The position numbers were made by a program, and so were the translations under genes. From positions 620,001 through 684,000 of the forward strand of contig CAVZOY010000002.1 in NCBI GenBank assembly GCA_963777095.1: DNA of 64,000 nt. The letters are read 5' to 3'. Origin of the DNA: CAVZOY01 sp963777095 (GTDB taxonomy: Bacteria; Actinomycetota; Actinomycetes; Mycobacteriales; Geodermatophilaceae). Positions 35,079 to 45,976 of the stretch are shown one piece after another. Below the pieces are notes generated by a model. The model was not told where the DNA came from. It ran no database searches and saw only the letters and a program-made list of their open reading frames with translations. Each line of letters opens with the position of its first letter. Positions within the stretch are counted from its first letter, which is position 1.

Positions 35079-35963
35079 ATGAGGAGCACCCTCGCGCGCG
35101 CCACCGTCCTGCTGGGTGCCGCGCTGCTGGCCGCCGGCTGCGCGGCCCAGGCGAACGGCGGAGCGACCCCGTCCCCCTCGTCGACCGCGGATGCGGGCGA
35201 CGCCGAGCTGCCGGACGACGGCGGCCTGGTCCTCCAGGTCGCCTACGTCGGCGGCTTCGTGATGCCGCCGACGACGGTCACCCAGCTCCCGCTGGTCAGC
35301 GTCTACGCCGACGGGCGCGTGATCACCGAGGGTCCGGTCGTGGCCATCTATCCCGGCCCGGCCCTGCCCAACCTGCAGGTCTCGACGATCCCGACCGAGC
35401 GGGTCGAGGAACTCGTCCAGCAGGCGCTCGACGCGGGCGTCGGCGAGGAGTTCGACCACGGCATGCCGCCGGTGGCCGACGTGCCGTCGACGAGGTTCAC
35501 CGTCGTCACCGCCGACGGCACCGAGACGACCGAGGTGTACGCGCTGCAGCCGGGACTGTTCCCCGAGGACGCGGAGGTTCCCGGGCTGACCGAGGACCAG
35601 GTGGCCGCCCGAGCGGAGCTGCAGACCCTGGTCGACGAGCTGACCGGCCTCGCCGCCGAGGGCAGCGAGGCCTACGAGCCCGAGGCGATCGCGGCCGTGG
35701 CGAGCACGAACTTCGCGCCCGGCGCGACGCCGGACGACGTCGTAACGTGGCCGGGCCCGCCGCTGCCCGGCGACCAACTCCGCACCGACCTGGAGCTCTC
35801 CTGCGTCGTCGCCCGCGACGACCACGTCGATGCCGTCCTGGAGGCGGCCGCCGAAGCGACCATCGAGACCGTCTGGCAGAACCCCGACGGAGGCCGCTGG
35901 GCCCTCGCCATCCGCCCGCTGCTGCCGCACGAGACCGGCTGCGCCGACCTGCCCGCGGCCTGA
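35079..35963 (+). CDS. Lipoprotein of unknown function
   Basis: 294 residues from the ATG at 35079 (a GTG at 35058 is in frame). The signal peptide MRSTLARATVLLGAALLAAGC has lipobox LAAGC, followed by a Ser/Thr/Pro-rich linker and an acidic soluble domain. Features such as VYADGRVITEGPVVAIYPGPA and VEELVQQALDAGV occur in uncharacterised actinobacterial secreted proteins; no catalytic motif is visible. Its stop is 6 bp from the convergent stop of ecm. Confidence 0.75.
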   Translation: MRSTLARATVLLGAALLAAGCAAQANGGATPSPSSTADAGDAELPDDGGLVLQVAYVGGFVMPPTTVTQLPLVSVYADGRVITEGPVVAIYPGPALPNLQVSTIPTERVEELVQQALDAGVGEEFDHGMPPVADVPSTRFTVVTADGTETTEVYALQPGLFPEDAEVPGLTEDQVAARAELQTLVDELTGLAAEGSEAYEPEAIAAVASTNFAPGATPDDVVTWPGPPLPGDQLRTDLELSCVVARDDHVDAVLEAAAEATIETVWQNPDGGRWALAIRPLLPHETGCADLPAA

Positions 35964-35969
35964 GTCGGC

Positions 35970-38009
35970 TCAGGCCGGCTCGTCCACCTTGTCGTCGAGG
36001 CCGTGGGCCTCGCGGATCACGTCGACGATCTCGCCCATGATCTCGGTCAGCCCGAAGTCCTTCGGCGTGAACACCCGGGCCACGCCCTGCTCGCGCAGCC
36101 GTCGGGCGTCGCCGTCGGGCACGATGCCGCCGACGACCACCGGGACGTCGTCCAGCCCGGCCTCCCGCAGCCCGCGCAGCACGGCCGGCACGACCTGCAG
36201 GTGCGAGCCGGAGAGCACCGACAGGCCGACGACGTGCACGTCCTCCTCGACCGCCGCCGCCACGATCTGTGCCGGCGTCAGCCGGATGCCCTGGTAGACG
36301 ACCTCGAACCCGGCGTCCCGCGCCCGGACGGCGATCTGTTCCGCGCCGTTGGAGTGGCCGTCGAGGCCGGGCTTGCCGACCAGCAGGCGCAGCCGCCCGC
36401 CGATCTCCGCAGCCGTCGCCCGCACCCGCTCGCGCAGCTCGCGGAGCGTCTCGTCCGCCTCGCCGCCGCCGCTCGCGGCGCCCACCCCGGTGGGTGCCCG
36501 GAACTCGCCGAACACCTCGCGCAGCACGCCGGCCCACTCCCCCGTCGTCACGCCGGCGCGGGCGCACTCGAGCGTCGCCGCCATGAGGTTCTCGTCGGTG
36601 CCGGCGGCTGCGCGCAGCCGCTCCAGCGCCCGCTGCACCGGCTCCGGGTCGCGCTCGGCGCGCCACTTCTGCACCGACTCGCACGCGGCCGCCTCCACGG
36701 CCGGGTCGACCGTCATGATCGCGGTGCCGAGGTCGGCGGTGAGCGGGTTGGGCTCGGTGGTGTCGAACCGGTTGACGCCGACGACGACGTCCTCGCCGCC
36801 CTCGATCCGCCGGCGCCGCTCGGCCAACGAGCCGACCATCGCGCTCTTCATGTAGCCGCTCTCGACCGCCGCGACGGCGCCGCCCATCTCCTCGACGCGG
36901 CGCATCTCCTCGCGCGCGCCCTCGACGAGCTCGGCCACCTTCTGCTCGACGACGACCGACCCGGTGAACAGGTCCTCGTACTCCAGCAGGTCGGTCTCGA
37001 AGGCCAGCACCTGCTGCAGCCGCAGCGACCACTGCTGGTCCCAGGGCCGCGGCAGGCCGAGCGCCTCGTTCCAGGCCGGTAGCTGGACGGCGCGGGCACG
37101 CGCGTCGCGGGACAGCGTGACGGCGAGCATCTCCAGCACGATGCGCTGCACGTTGTTCTCCGGCTGCGCCTCGGTGAGACCGAGCGAGTTGACCTGGACG
37201 CCGTAGCGGAACCGGCGGTGCTTGGGGTCCTCGACGCCGTAGCGCTCCTTCGTCAGCTCGTCCCAGAGCTGGGTGAAGGCGCGCATCTTGCACATCTCCT
37301 CCACGAACCGGACGCCGGCGTTGACGAAGAAGGAGATCCGCGCGACCACCTCGCCGAACTTCTCCTGCGGCACCTGACCGGAGTCGCGCACCGAGTCCAG
37401 CACGGCGATCGCCGTGGACAGCGCGTAGGCGATCTCCTGCACCGGCGTCGCCCCGGCCTCCTGCAGGTGGTAGCTGCAGATGTTGGTCGGGTTCCACTTC
37501 GGCATCGCCGTGACCGTGTACGCGACCATGTCGGTGATCAGCCGCATCGACGGCCCCGGCGGGAAGACGTACGTCCCGCGCGACAGGTACTCCTTGATGA
37601 TGTCGTTCTGCGTCGTCCCGGTCAGCCTCGGCAGGACTTCGTCCGCATCGGTGCCGTGCGCCTCTGCTTGTTCGATGGCGACCGCCTGGTAGAGCGCGAG
37701 CAGCCACATGGCCGTGGCATTGATCGTCATCGACGTGTTCATCTCGTCGAGCGGGATGCCGTCGAAGAGCGCGCGCATGTCGCCGAGGTGGGTGACCGGG
37801 ACGCCGACCTTGCCGACCTCACCGGCGGCGAGCTCGTCGTCGGGGTCGTAGCCGGTCTGCGTGGGCAGATCGAAGGCGACCGACAGGCCGGTCTGCCCCT
37901 TGGCCAGGTTCCGGCGGTACAGCGCGTTGGACTCGGCCGGTGAGGAGTGGCCGGCGTACGTGCGCATGACCCAGGGCCGGTCACGCTCCGGGGACGACGG
38001 GAACGGCAT
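35970..38009 (-). CDS. ecm: Ethylmalonyl-CoA mutase
   Basis: 679 residues. The substrate-binding TIM barrel starts RPWVMRTYAGHSSPAESNA and includes GLSVAFDLPTQTGYD and GTTQNDIIKEYLSRGTYVFPP. The C-terminal cobalamin-binding domain has the DxHxxG cofactor motif LVGKPGLDGHSNGAEQIA. Single-chain length and these signatures match MeaA/Ecm, which converts ethylmalonyl-CoA to methylsuccinyl-CoA after Ccr, rather than two-subunit methylmalonyl-CoA mutase. The ATG at 38009 follows a TAGACT -10 box and an operator-like palindrome. MeaB (21416) and the adenosyltransferase (39853) are its likely helpers. Confidence 0.9.
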   Translation of the reverse strand: MPFPSSPERDRPWVMRTYAGHSSPAESNALYRRNLAKGQTGLSVAFDLPTQTGYDPDDELAAGEVGKVGVPVTHLGDMRALFDGIPLDEMNTSMTINATAMWLLALYQAVAIEQAEAHGTDADEVLPRLTGTTQNDIIKEYLSRGTYVFPPGPSMRLITDMVAYTVTAMPKWNPTNICSYHLQEAGATPVQEIAYALSTAIAVLDSVRDSGQVPQEKFGEVVARISFFVNAGVRFVEEMCKMRAFTQLWDELTKERYGVEDPKHRRFRYGVQVNSLGLTEAQPENNVQRIVLEMLAVTLSRDARARAVQLPAWNEALGLPRPWDQQWSLRLQQVLAFETDLLEYEDLFTGSVVVEQKVAELVEGAREEMRRVEEMGGAVAAVESGYMKSAMVGSLAERRRRIEGGEDVVVGVNRFDTTEPNPLTADLGTAIMTVDPAVEAAACESVQKWRAERDPEPVQRALERLRAAAGTDENLMAATLECARAGVTTGEWAGVLREVFGEFRAPTGVGAASGGGEADETLRELRERVRATAAEIGGRLRLLVGKPGLDGHSNGAEQIAVRARDAGFEVVYQGIRLTPAQIVAAAVEEDVHVVGLSVLSGSHLQVVPAVLRGLREAGLDDVPVVVGGIVPDGDARRLREQGVARVFTPKDFGLTEIMGEIVDVIREAHGLDDKVDEPA

Positions 38010-38017
38010 GCCGCCGG

Positions 38018-38044
38018 AGTCTAGGGCGGCTACTGACGAGTAAC
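38018..38044 (-). promoter_or_regulatory. ecm promoter with overlapping operator
   Basis: On the minus strand a TAGACT -10 box (38023-38018) lies about 8 bp before the ecm ATG, giving an almost leaderless transcript. Immediately upstream, at 38044-38029, is GTTACTCGTCAGTAGC, a variant of the palindrome at ccr and the dehydrogenase. A protein bound there would cover the -35/spacer region, which suggests repression. Confidence 0.6.
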
Positions 38045-38137
38045 AATCCAGCTCCGGTGGCCGGAACCCCCGTTGCCGCACGGTGGCACACTCGGAGCGC
38101 TGCACGTCAGATCCGGACGACGGCGGGAGGTCCGAAC

Positions 38138-38476
38138 GTGCCGATCGATGCGGGCCGCCTGCACTGGGCGGTCGGACCGGCGATCGTGGTCGTCGTCCTG
38201 CTGCTGATCGGGCTGTTCATGCGGTGGGCGTTCTCGGGCCCCGGCGGCCCCGAGAAGCGGCTGCGCACCCGCCCGCCGTCCCCGGACGACGGCCTGCTCA
38301 CCCAGGTCGCGGCGTTCTCGCGCCGGGAGCCCGCGCTGGCGCTGCGCGCCGTGCTGTCGGACGCCGGCATCCGCTCGACGATCCGGGTGCCGGAGCCCCG
38401 CCGCGCAGAGGTGCTCGTGTTCCCCGAGGACGCCGACCGGGCACGGCTGCTGGCCGCCTCGTTTCCGACGTCCTGA
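38138..38476 (+). CDS. Small single-pass membrane protein
   Basis: 112 residues from the GTG at 38138, preceded by CGGGAGG. One membrane segment near the N-terminus (VGPAIVVVVLLLIGLFMRWAF) and a soluble C-terminal part of about 75 residues (LTQVAAFSRREPALALRAVL, then a VRVPEP-like strand). The latter resembles small DUF2007-like signalling domains, but I cannot assign it. Convergent with murA, 2 bp apart. Confidence 0.6.
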   Translation: MPIDAGRLHWAVGPAIVVVVLLLIGLFMRWAFSGPGGPEKRLRTRPPSPDDGLLTQVAAFSRREPALALRAVLSDAGIRSTIRVPEPRRAEVLVFPEDADRARLLAASFPTS

Positions 38477-38478
38477 GG

Positions 38479-39759
38479 TCAGCCGGGCCGCTCGCTCCGT
38501 CGGATCTCGGCTCCCAGCCCCTGCAGCTGCGCGACGAAGTCCGGGTAGCCGCGGTCGACGTGGTGCACCTCCTGCACCTCGGTGACGCCGTCGGACACCA
38601 GCCCGGCCAGCACCAGCCCCGCGCCGGCGCGGATGTCGGTGGCGACCACCGGCGCGCTGGAGAGCCGCTCCCGGCCACGCACGACGGCGTGGTGCCCGTC
38701 GATGCGCACGATCGCGCCGAGCCGCACCAGCTCGTTGGCGAAGACGAACCGGGCCTCGAAGACGTTCTCGGTGATCAGCGCCGTGCCGGTGGACACCGCG
38801 GCCAGCGCAACCGCCATCGGCTGCAGGTCGGTCGGGAATCCCGGGTAGGGCAGCGTGACGACGTCGACGCAGCGCGGCCGGCCCTCCATCCGCACCCGGA
38901 AGCCGTCGTCCACGACGGACACCTCGGCGCCGGCGTCCGTCAGCTTGTCGAGCGCGACGGTGAGGTGGTCGGCCACGCCCCGCTCGACGACGACGTCGCC
39001 CTGGGTCATGACCGCCCCGATGGCCCAGGTGCCCGCGACGATGCGGTCGGGCACGGTCGTGTACGTCACCGGCGAGAGCCGATCGACGCCCTCGACGGTG
39101 ATGGTCGAGGTGCCGGCGCCGTCGATGGCGGCGCCCATCGCGCTGAGCATCGCGCAGAGGTCGACGATCTCCGGCTCGCGGGCGGCGTTGTCGACCACCG
39201 TGGTGCCCTTGGCCAGCACCGCCGCCATGACCAGGTTCTCGGTGGCTCCGACCGACGGGAAGTCCAGCCAGATGCTGGTGCCCGACAGGCGGGGCGCGGT
39301 GGCGACCAGGAATCCGTGCTCGCTGACGATCGTGGCGCCGAGCCGCTCGAGTCCGGCGATGTGCATGTCCAGGCCGCGGGACCCGATCGCGTCGCCGCCG
39401 GGCAGCGCCACCTTGGCCGAGCCACAGCGCGCCACCAGCGGGCCGAGCACGCTGATCGAGGCCCGCATGCGGCGGACGAGGTCGTAGTCGGTCTCGGTCG
39501 ACGGGTTCTCGGGGACGTCGATCACCAGCCGACCGCCACCGCCGGAACCCGGCGTCCGCTCGTAGGTGACCTCGCACCCGAGCCGGCGCAGCACCTCGCT
39601 CATGATCGCGACGTCGAGGATGTCGGGGACCTCGTCGAGCGTCGTACGGCCGGAGGCGAGCAGCGCCGCGGCCATGAGCTTGAGGGCGCTGTTCTTGGCA
39701 CCGGTGACCCGGACCCGGCCGGCGAGCGTCGCACCGCCGGCCACCTCGAAGCACTCCAC
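38479..39759 (-). CDS. murA: UDP-N-acetylglucosamine 1-carboxyvinyltransferase
   Basis: 426 residues, EPSP-synthase-like two-domain fold, first committed step of peptidoglycan synthesis in the cytoplasm. Lys22-Asn23 (TGAKNSALK) and Arg-containing substrate motifs are present. The loop that carries Cys115 in E. coli (PGGCTIG) reads PGGDAIGSR here, so the residue at that position is Asp (about Asp123), as in mycobacteria. Enzymes with Asp stay active but are not alkylated by fosfomycin. Start at 39759. Order murA, cobalamin adenosyltransferase, DUF2550, atpC matches mycobacteria. Confidence 0.96.
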   Translation of the reverse strand: MECFEVAGGATLAGRVRVTGAKNSALKLMAAALLASGRTTLDEVPDILDVAIMSEVLRRLGCEVTYERTPGSGGGGRLVIDVPENPSTETDYDLVRRMRASISVLGPLVARCGSAKVALPGGDAIGSRGLDMHIAGLERLGATIVSEHGFLVATAPRLSGTSIWLDFPSVGATENLVMAAVLAKGTTVVDNAAREPEIVDLCAMLSAMGAAIDGAGTSTITVEGVDRLSPVTYTTVPDRIVAGTWAIGAVMTQGDVVVERGVADHLTVALDKLTDAGAEVSVVDDGFRVRMEGRPRCVDVVTLPYPGFPTDLQPMAVALAAVSTGTALITENVFEARFVFANELVRLGAIVRIDGHHAVVRGRERLSSAPVVATDIRAGAGLVLAGLVSDGVTEVQEVHHVDRGYPDFVAQLQGLGAEIRRSERPG

Positions 39760-39776
39760 CGGATCACCCTACGGGT

Positions 39777-39832
39777 GGCCCCGCTGCAGGGACCCGCCGC
39801 GAGCTTGCGAGTGGTGGGGGGCAGCGGGGTCC
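39777..39832. repeat. Imperfect palindromic element between murA and the adenosyltransferase
   Basis: Ends GGCCCCGCTGC and GCAGCGGGGTCC are inverted copies (11 pairs, one extra base) flanking a G-rich middle that includes GCGAGCTTGCGAG. It fills the 93-bp divergent gap. It looks like a short dispersed palindromic (REP-like) repeat; only one good copy occurs here, so its dispersal is inferred. Confidence 0.45.
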
Positions 39833-39852
39833 TTTCACTACGCTCGACTGCC

Positions 39853-40473
39853 ATGACGGTCCGGCTGACGCGCATCTACACGAAGACCGGGGACGCCGGC
39901 CAGACGCACCTCGGCGACATGAGCCGGGTGGCCAAGACCGACCCGCGCCTGGTGGCCTACGCCGACGTCGACGAGGCCAACAGCACCATCGGGGTCGCCC
40001 TGGCGGTCGGGCAGCCCGCCCCGGCCATCGCCGAGCTGCTGTCGAGCATCCAGAACGACCTGTTCGACGTCGGCGCCGACCTGTGCACCCCGATCGTGGC
40101 CGATCCGGGATTCCCGCCGCTGCGGATCACCGCCGCCTACACCGAACGGCTGGAGCATGCCTGCGACACCTGGAACGCCGAACTCCCGAACCTGACCAGC
40201 TTCATCCTGCCCGGAGGCACGCCGGCCGCGGCCCTGCTGCACCAGGCGCGCACCGTCGCCCGGCGGGCCGAGCGCAGCGTCTGGGCGCTGCTCGAGGTGG
40301 ACGCCGAGCGCACGAACCCCGAGACCGCGCGCTACCTCAACCGGCTGTCGGACCTGCTGTTCATCCTGGCCCGGGTCGCCAACCCCGGGGGCGACGTGCT
40401 CTGGGAGCCGGGCGCGCACAGCGGGGTGCACGCCCAGCGCGCGGCGCGCACGGAGCCGGCTCCGGAGGACTGA
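39853..40473 (+). CDS. Cob(I)alamin adenosyltransferase, PduO type
   Basis: 206 residues. N-terminal TRIYTKTGDAGQTHLGD is the ATP-binding signature of PduO/MMAB-type adenosyltransferases; VDEANSTIGVAL, SIQNDLFDVGADLCTP and ARTVARRAERSV build the helical bundle. It makes adenosylcobalamin, the cofactor of Ecm (35970) and the IcmA-like mutase (15306). Start ATG at 39853. It ends 7 bp from the convergent DUF2550 stop. The mycobacterial counterpart Rv1314c lies in the same position. Confidence 0.94.
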   Translation: MTVRLTRIYTKTGDAGQTHLGDMSRVAKTDPRLVAYADVDEANSTIGVALAVGQPAPAIAELLSSIQNDLFDVGADLCTPIVADPGFPPLRITAAYTERLEHACDTWNAELPNLTSFILPGGTPAAALLHQARTVARRAERSVWALLEVDAERTNPETARYLNRLSDLLFILARVANPGGDVLWEPGAHSGVHAQRAARTEPAPED

Positions 40474-40480
40474 GTCGGCC

Positions 40481-40879
40481 TCAGCGCACCGGCGGCGCGG
40501 ACTCCACCCAGGACAGGAACCCCGTCACCGTCGAGCGGTCCATGGCCAACTCGCGTGGCCCGGCCCCCGTGGTGCATCGCAGGACGACTGCGTCGGGCGA
40601 GAGCGCCGGGTCGTCCCGGCCGGGTGCCCGCCGCGACTCGATGACCAGCTCCGACCGGCAGAGCCGCTGGTTCGGCCGCACGGACAGCGACAGCGCGCGG
40701 TACCAGAGCAGGGTGTCCCCGCCGTACCAGGCGACGCCCACGGACCAGCGGGCGTCGGGCGAGCGGAGCCACATGGTGACCGCGCCCAGGCCCGAGAGCA
40801 GGAACCGGCGACGGAGCAGGAACGCCACCACCAGACCGACCACGACGACGGCCAGGACCAGCAGGACGAACTCGGTCAC
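40481..40879 (-). CDS. DUF2550 membrane protein
   Basis: 132 residues: one N-terminal membrane helix (FVLLVLAVVVVGLVVAFLL), then a small beta-rich cytoplasmic domain with ARWSVGVAWYGGDTLLWYRA. This matches DUF2550, found directly after atpC in many actinobacteria (Rv1312). The function is unknown. It starts 39 bp after atpC on the same strand. Confidence 0.85.
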   Translation of the reverse strand: MTEFVLLVLAVVVVGLVVAFLLRRRFLLSGLGAVTMWLRSPDARWSVGVAWYGGDTLLWYRALSLSVRPNQRLCRSELVIESRRAPGRDDPALSPDAVVLRCTTGAGPRELAMDRSTVTGFLSWVESAPPVR

Positions 40880-40918
40880 GGCGCGCTCGCAGGTGGGCGA
40901 CTCGGCCGGACCGACTGG

Positions 40919-41311
40919 TCAGGCGTCCTGGCCGGCGGCGCGCAGCCGCGACTGGGCACGACGGGCGGCGGCCGCGGCCTCGGGGTCGTCGCGCTCGGCC
41001 TCGGCCCGGGACAGGGCGTCGCGGGCCCGCTCCACGTCGATCTCGGTCGAGATCTCGGCCGTCTCGGCGAGGATCGACACGCCCCGCTCGGTCACCGACA
41101 CGAATCCGCCGTGGGCGGCGACCACGAGGTCCTCGCCACCCTCGGCGCCGCGGATGGTGACGACCCCGCCCTCGGCCAGTTGACCGAGCAGCGGCGCGTG
41201 CCCGGGCAGGATGCCGAGCTCGCCCTCCGTCGTCCGGGCGATGACCATGCGGGCCTCGCCGGACCAGATCTTGCGCTCGACGGCCACCAACTCGACCTGC
41301 AGGGTCGCCAC
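40919..41311 (-). CDS. atpC: ATP synthase epsilon subunit
   Basis: 130 residues: N-terminal beta-sandwich (LQVELVAVERKIWSGEARMV, GELGILPGHAPLLGQL) and a C-terminal helical hairpin (ARDALSRAEAERDDPEAAAAARRAQSR). Part of the F1 central stalk; it couples rotation and inhibits wasteful ATP hydrolysis. GTG start at 41311 after AGAGGAGT. Unusually, 470 bp separate it from atpD, with a strong hairpin, a small open frame and a -10 box between them, so it may be transcribed partly on its own. Confidence 0.95.
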   Translation of the reverse strand: MATLQVELVAVERKIWSGEARMVIARTTEGELGILPGHAPLLGQLAEGGVVTIRGAEGGEDLVVAAHGGFVSVTERGVSILAETAEISTEIDVERARDALSRAEAERDDPEAAAAARRAQSRLRAAGQDA

Positions 41312-41374
41312 GACACTCCTCTAGCGCTGCTGCACCGGATCTCCGTCGCACCCGGTACGGGAATTGGGCCTCAC

Positions 41375-41380
41375 TCTATA
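41375..41380 (-). promoter_or_regulatory. -10 box upstream of atpC
   Basis: TATAGA on the minus strand, the most AT-rich hexamer in the area, 63 bp before the atpC GTG. Upstream -35 candidates are weak (TCACTG with a 16-bp spacer). The predicted leader of about 57 nt carries a good ribosome site. It suggests a private atpC promoter. Confidence 0.45.
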
Positions 41381-41395
41381 GCCGGGGAGGGGGCC

Positions 41396-41575
41396 TCAGT
41401 GACGGCGGTAGAGGAGCGTCCAGCGACCCAGGCGGACCCAGGGGCGGCGGACCACCGAGGACGGCGCCCACTCGTCGAGCAGGTATCGCGGGGTCGACGG
41501 CTCCTCCGGGTGATACGGAGGCCAGCTCCAGTCGAAGTCGGCGCCCCGCCGTCCCTCGTCAGCGTCCACGTCCAT
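41396..41575 (-). CDS. Possible small protein between atpD and atpC
   Basis: 59 residues from the ATG at 41575 (a TTG at 41611 would give 71). Acidic start MDVDADEGRRG, then aromatic/proline-rich FDWSWPPYHPEEPSTPRYLLDEW and a basic end WVRLGRWTLLYRRH. The composition looks protein-like, but there is no clear ribosome site and I recognise no family. Same strand as the ATP synthase genes. Confidence 0.4.
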   Translation of the reverse strand: MDVDADEGRRGADFDWSWPPYHPEEPSTPRYLLDEWAPSSVVRRPWVRLGRWTLLYRRH

Positions 41576-41734
41576 CCCCTGCGCAGTGCCCGCTCCTCGG
41601 GCTGTGCTCAACGATCGTGCGGCCGGTCTCCCGTGACCGGTACCGCCATTCCACCGTAGATCACCCGTTCAGGTGAAGCCCTTCCGCGTCCGGGACGACG
41701 GGCCGACGACGGAAACCGTCGGGAGAATGCCGAC

Positions 41735-41762
41735 GGCGGCCGGGTCCTCGGACCCGGCCGCC
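41735..41762 (-). terminator. Strong hairpin directly after atpD
   Basis: GGCGGCCGGGTCC pairs perfectly with GGACCCGGCCGCC (13 bp, 2-nt nominal loop), 20 bp after the atpD stop. A second small hairpin (CGACGG/CCGTCG) follows near 41707-41721. Expected to terminate or attenuate the main ATP synthase transcript before atpC. Confidence 0.65.
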
Positions 41763-41781
41763 GCCGTACTGCTGTGTTCGC

Positions 41782-43230
<1,449 letters not shown>

Positions 43231-43290
43231 CTGTGCTGTCTCCTGACCTCGTGTGTCGTGTCGCTGGAAAGCGGAGTGGGTGGGGGTGGC

Positions 43291-44262
43291 TCAGTCGTCC
43301 GCGCCGGCGGATACGAGGGCGTCGGCACCGCCGACGATCTCGCTGATCTCCTGCGTGATCTCGGCCTGGCGCGCCTGGTTGGCCTGCCGGGAGAGGTTCT
43401 TGGCCAGCTCCTCGGCGTTGTCGGACGCCGACTTCATGGCGCGCCGGCGGGAAGCCGACTCGGAGGCCGCGGCCTCCAGCATCGCCGCGTAGATGCGGGT
43501 CGTCACGTACTTGGGCAGGAGGGCGTCCAGCAGCGAATCCGCCGACGGCTCGAACTCGTACGCGGTGGGCAGGCCGCTGTCGCCGGTGCGCCCCTGCTCG
43601 GCGTCCTCGCGCTCGTAGTCGAACTCCTCGACCTCCTCGACCTCCAGCGGAGCCATCCGCTTGGCGACCGGGACCTGGGCGAGCAGCGACCGGAACTCGG
43701 TGTAGACGATGTGCAGCTCGTCGACGCCCAGGATGCCGTCGGCACCCGCGTCGCCGTCCTCGTCGTCCTCACCCGCGGTGAAGGCGTCGATCAGGACGCT
43801 GCCGACCTCCTGCGCGTTGACGTAACCCGGCTGCTCGGAGAAGCCGGTGAACGTCTGCACCATCGGCCGGTCGCGGAAGGAGTAGTACGTCTCGCCCTTG
43901 CGGCCGACGACGTAGAGCAGCGGCTCCTTGCCCTCCTGCCGCAGCAGCGCGAGCAGCTCCTCGGTCCGGCGCAGCACGTTCACGTTGTACGAGCCGGCGA
44001 AGCCGCGGTCGGAGGTGATGACCAGGACCGCCGAGCGACGCGGATTCTCCCGCTCGATGAGCAGGGGGTGGTCCAGCGACGTCGACGACGCCAGCGCCGA
44101 CAGCACCCTGGTGATCTCCCGGGAGTAGGGCTTCGAGGCCTCCACCCGGGCCTGGGCACGCACGATGCGGGCACCGGCGATCAGCTCCTGCGCCGAGAAG
44201 ATCTTCTTCGTCGACTGCGTGGAGCGGATCCGGCGCCGCAGTGCGCGGAGGGAGGCAGCCAT
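43291..44262 (-). CDS. atpG: ATP synthase gamma subunit
   Basis: 323 residues, rotor shaft of F1. N-terminal helix AASLRALRRRIRSTQSTKKIF and C-terminal helix MKSASDNAEELAKNLSRQANQ pair as the coiled coil. An acidic insert (GEDDEDGDAGADG, plus VEEVEEFDYERED) in the globular part makes it longer than the E. coli subunit (~287); such loops are usual in actinobacteria and mycobacterial ones damp ATPase activity. It starts 3 bp after the atpA stop. Confidence 0.96.
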   Translation of the reverse strand: MAASLRALRRRIRSTQSTKKIFSAQELIAGARIVRAQARVEASKPYSREITRVLSALASSTSLDHPLLIERENPRRSAVLVITSDRGFAGSYNVNVLRRTEELLALLRQEGKEPLLYVVGRKGETYYSFRDRPMVQTFTGFSEQPGYVNAQEVGSVLIDAFTAGEDDEDGDAGADGILGVDELHIVYTEFRSLLAQVPVAKRMAPLEVEEVEEFDYEREDAEQGRTGDSGLPTAYEFEPSADSLLDALLPKYVTTRIYAAMLEAAASESASRRRAMKSASDNAEELAKNLSRQANQARQAEITQEISEIVGGADALVSAGADD

Positions 44263-44265
44263 GGG

Positions 44266-45903
<1,638 letters not shown>

Positions 45904-45976
45904 GGTGTGGAGTCCTCTTCCCTGCAGGCGGTGTCTGGTGTCTGGGGCGGTGGGGGCGCGCGGTGGTCGGAGCGGG

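Noticed and set aside
35970..38009. Methylmalonyl-CoA mutase large subunit
   Set aside because: Single chain with its own B12 domain, length 679, and the MRTYAGH / KEYLSRGTYVFPP signatures match Ecm/MeaA, and ccr is in the same window.
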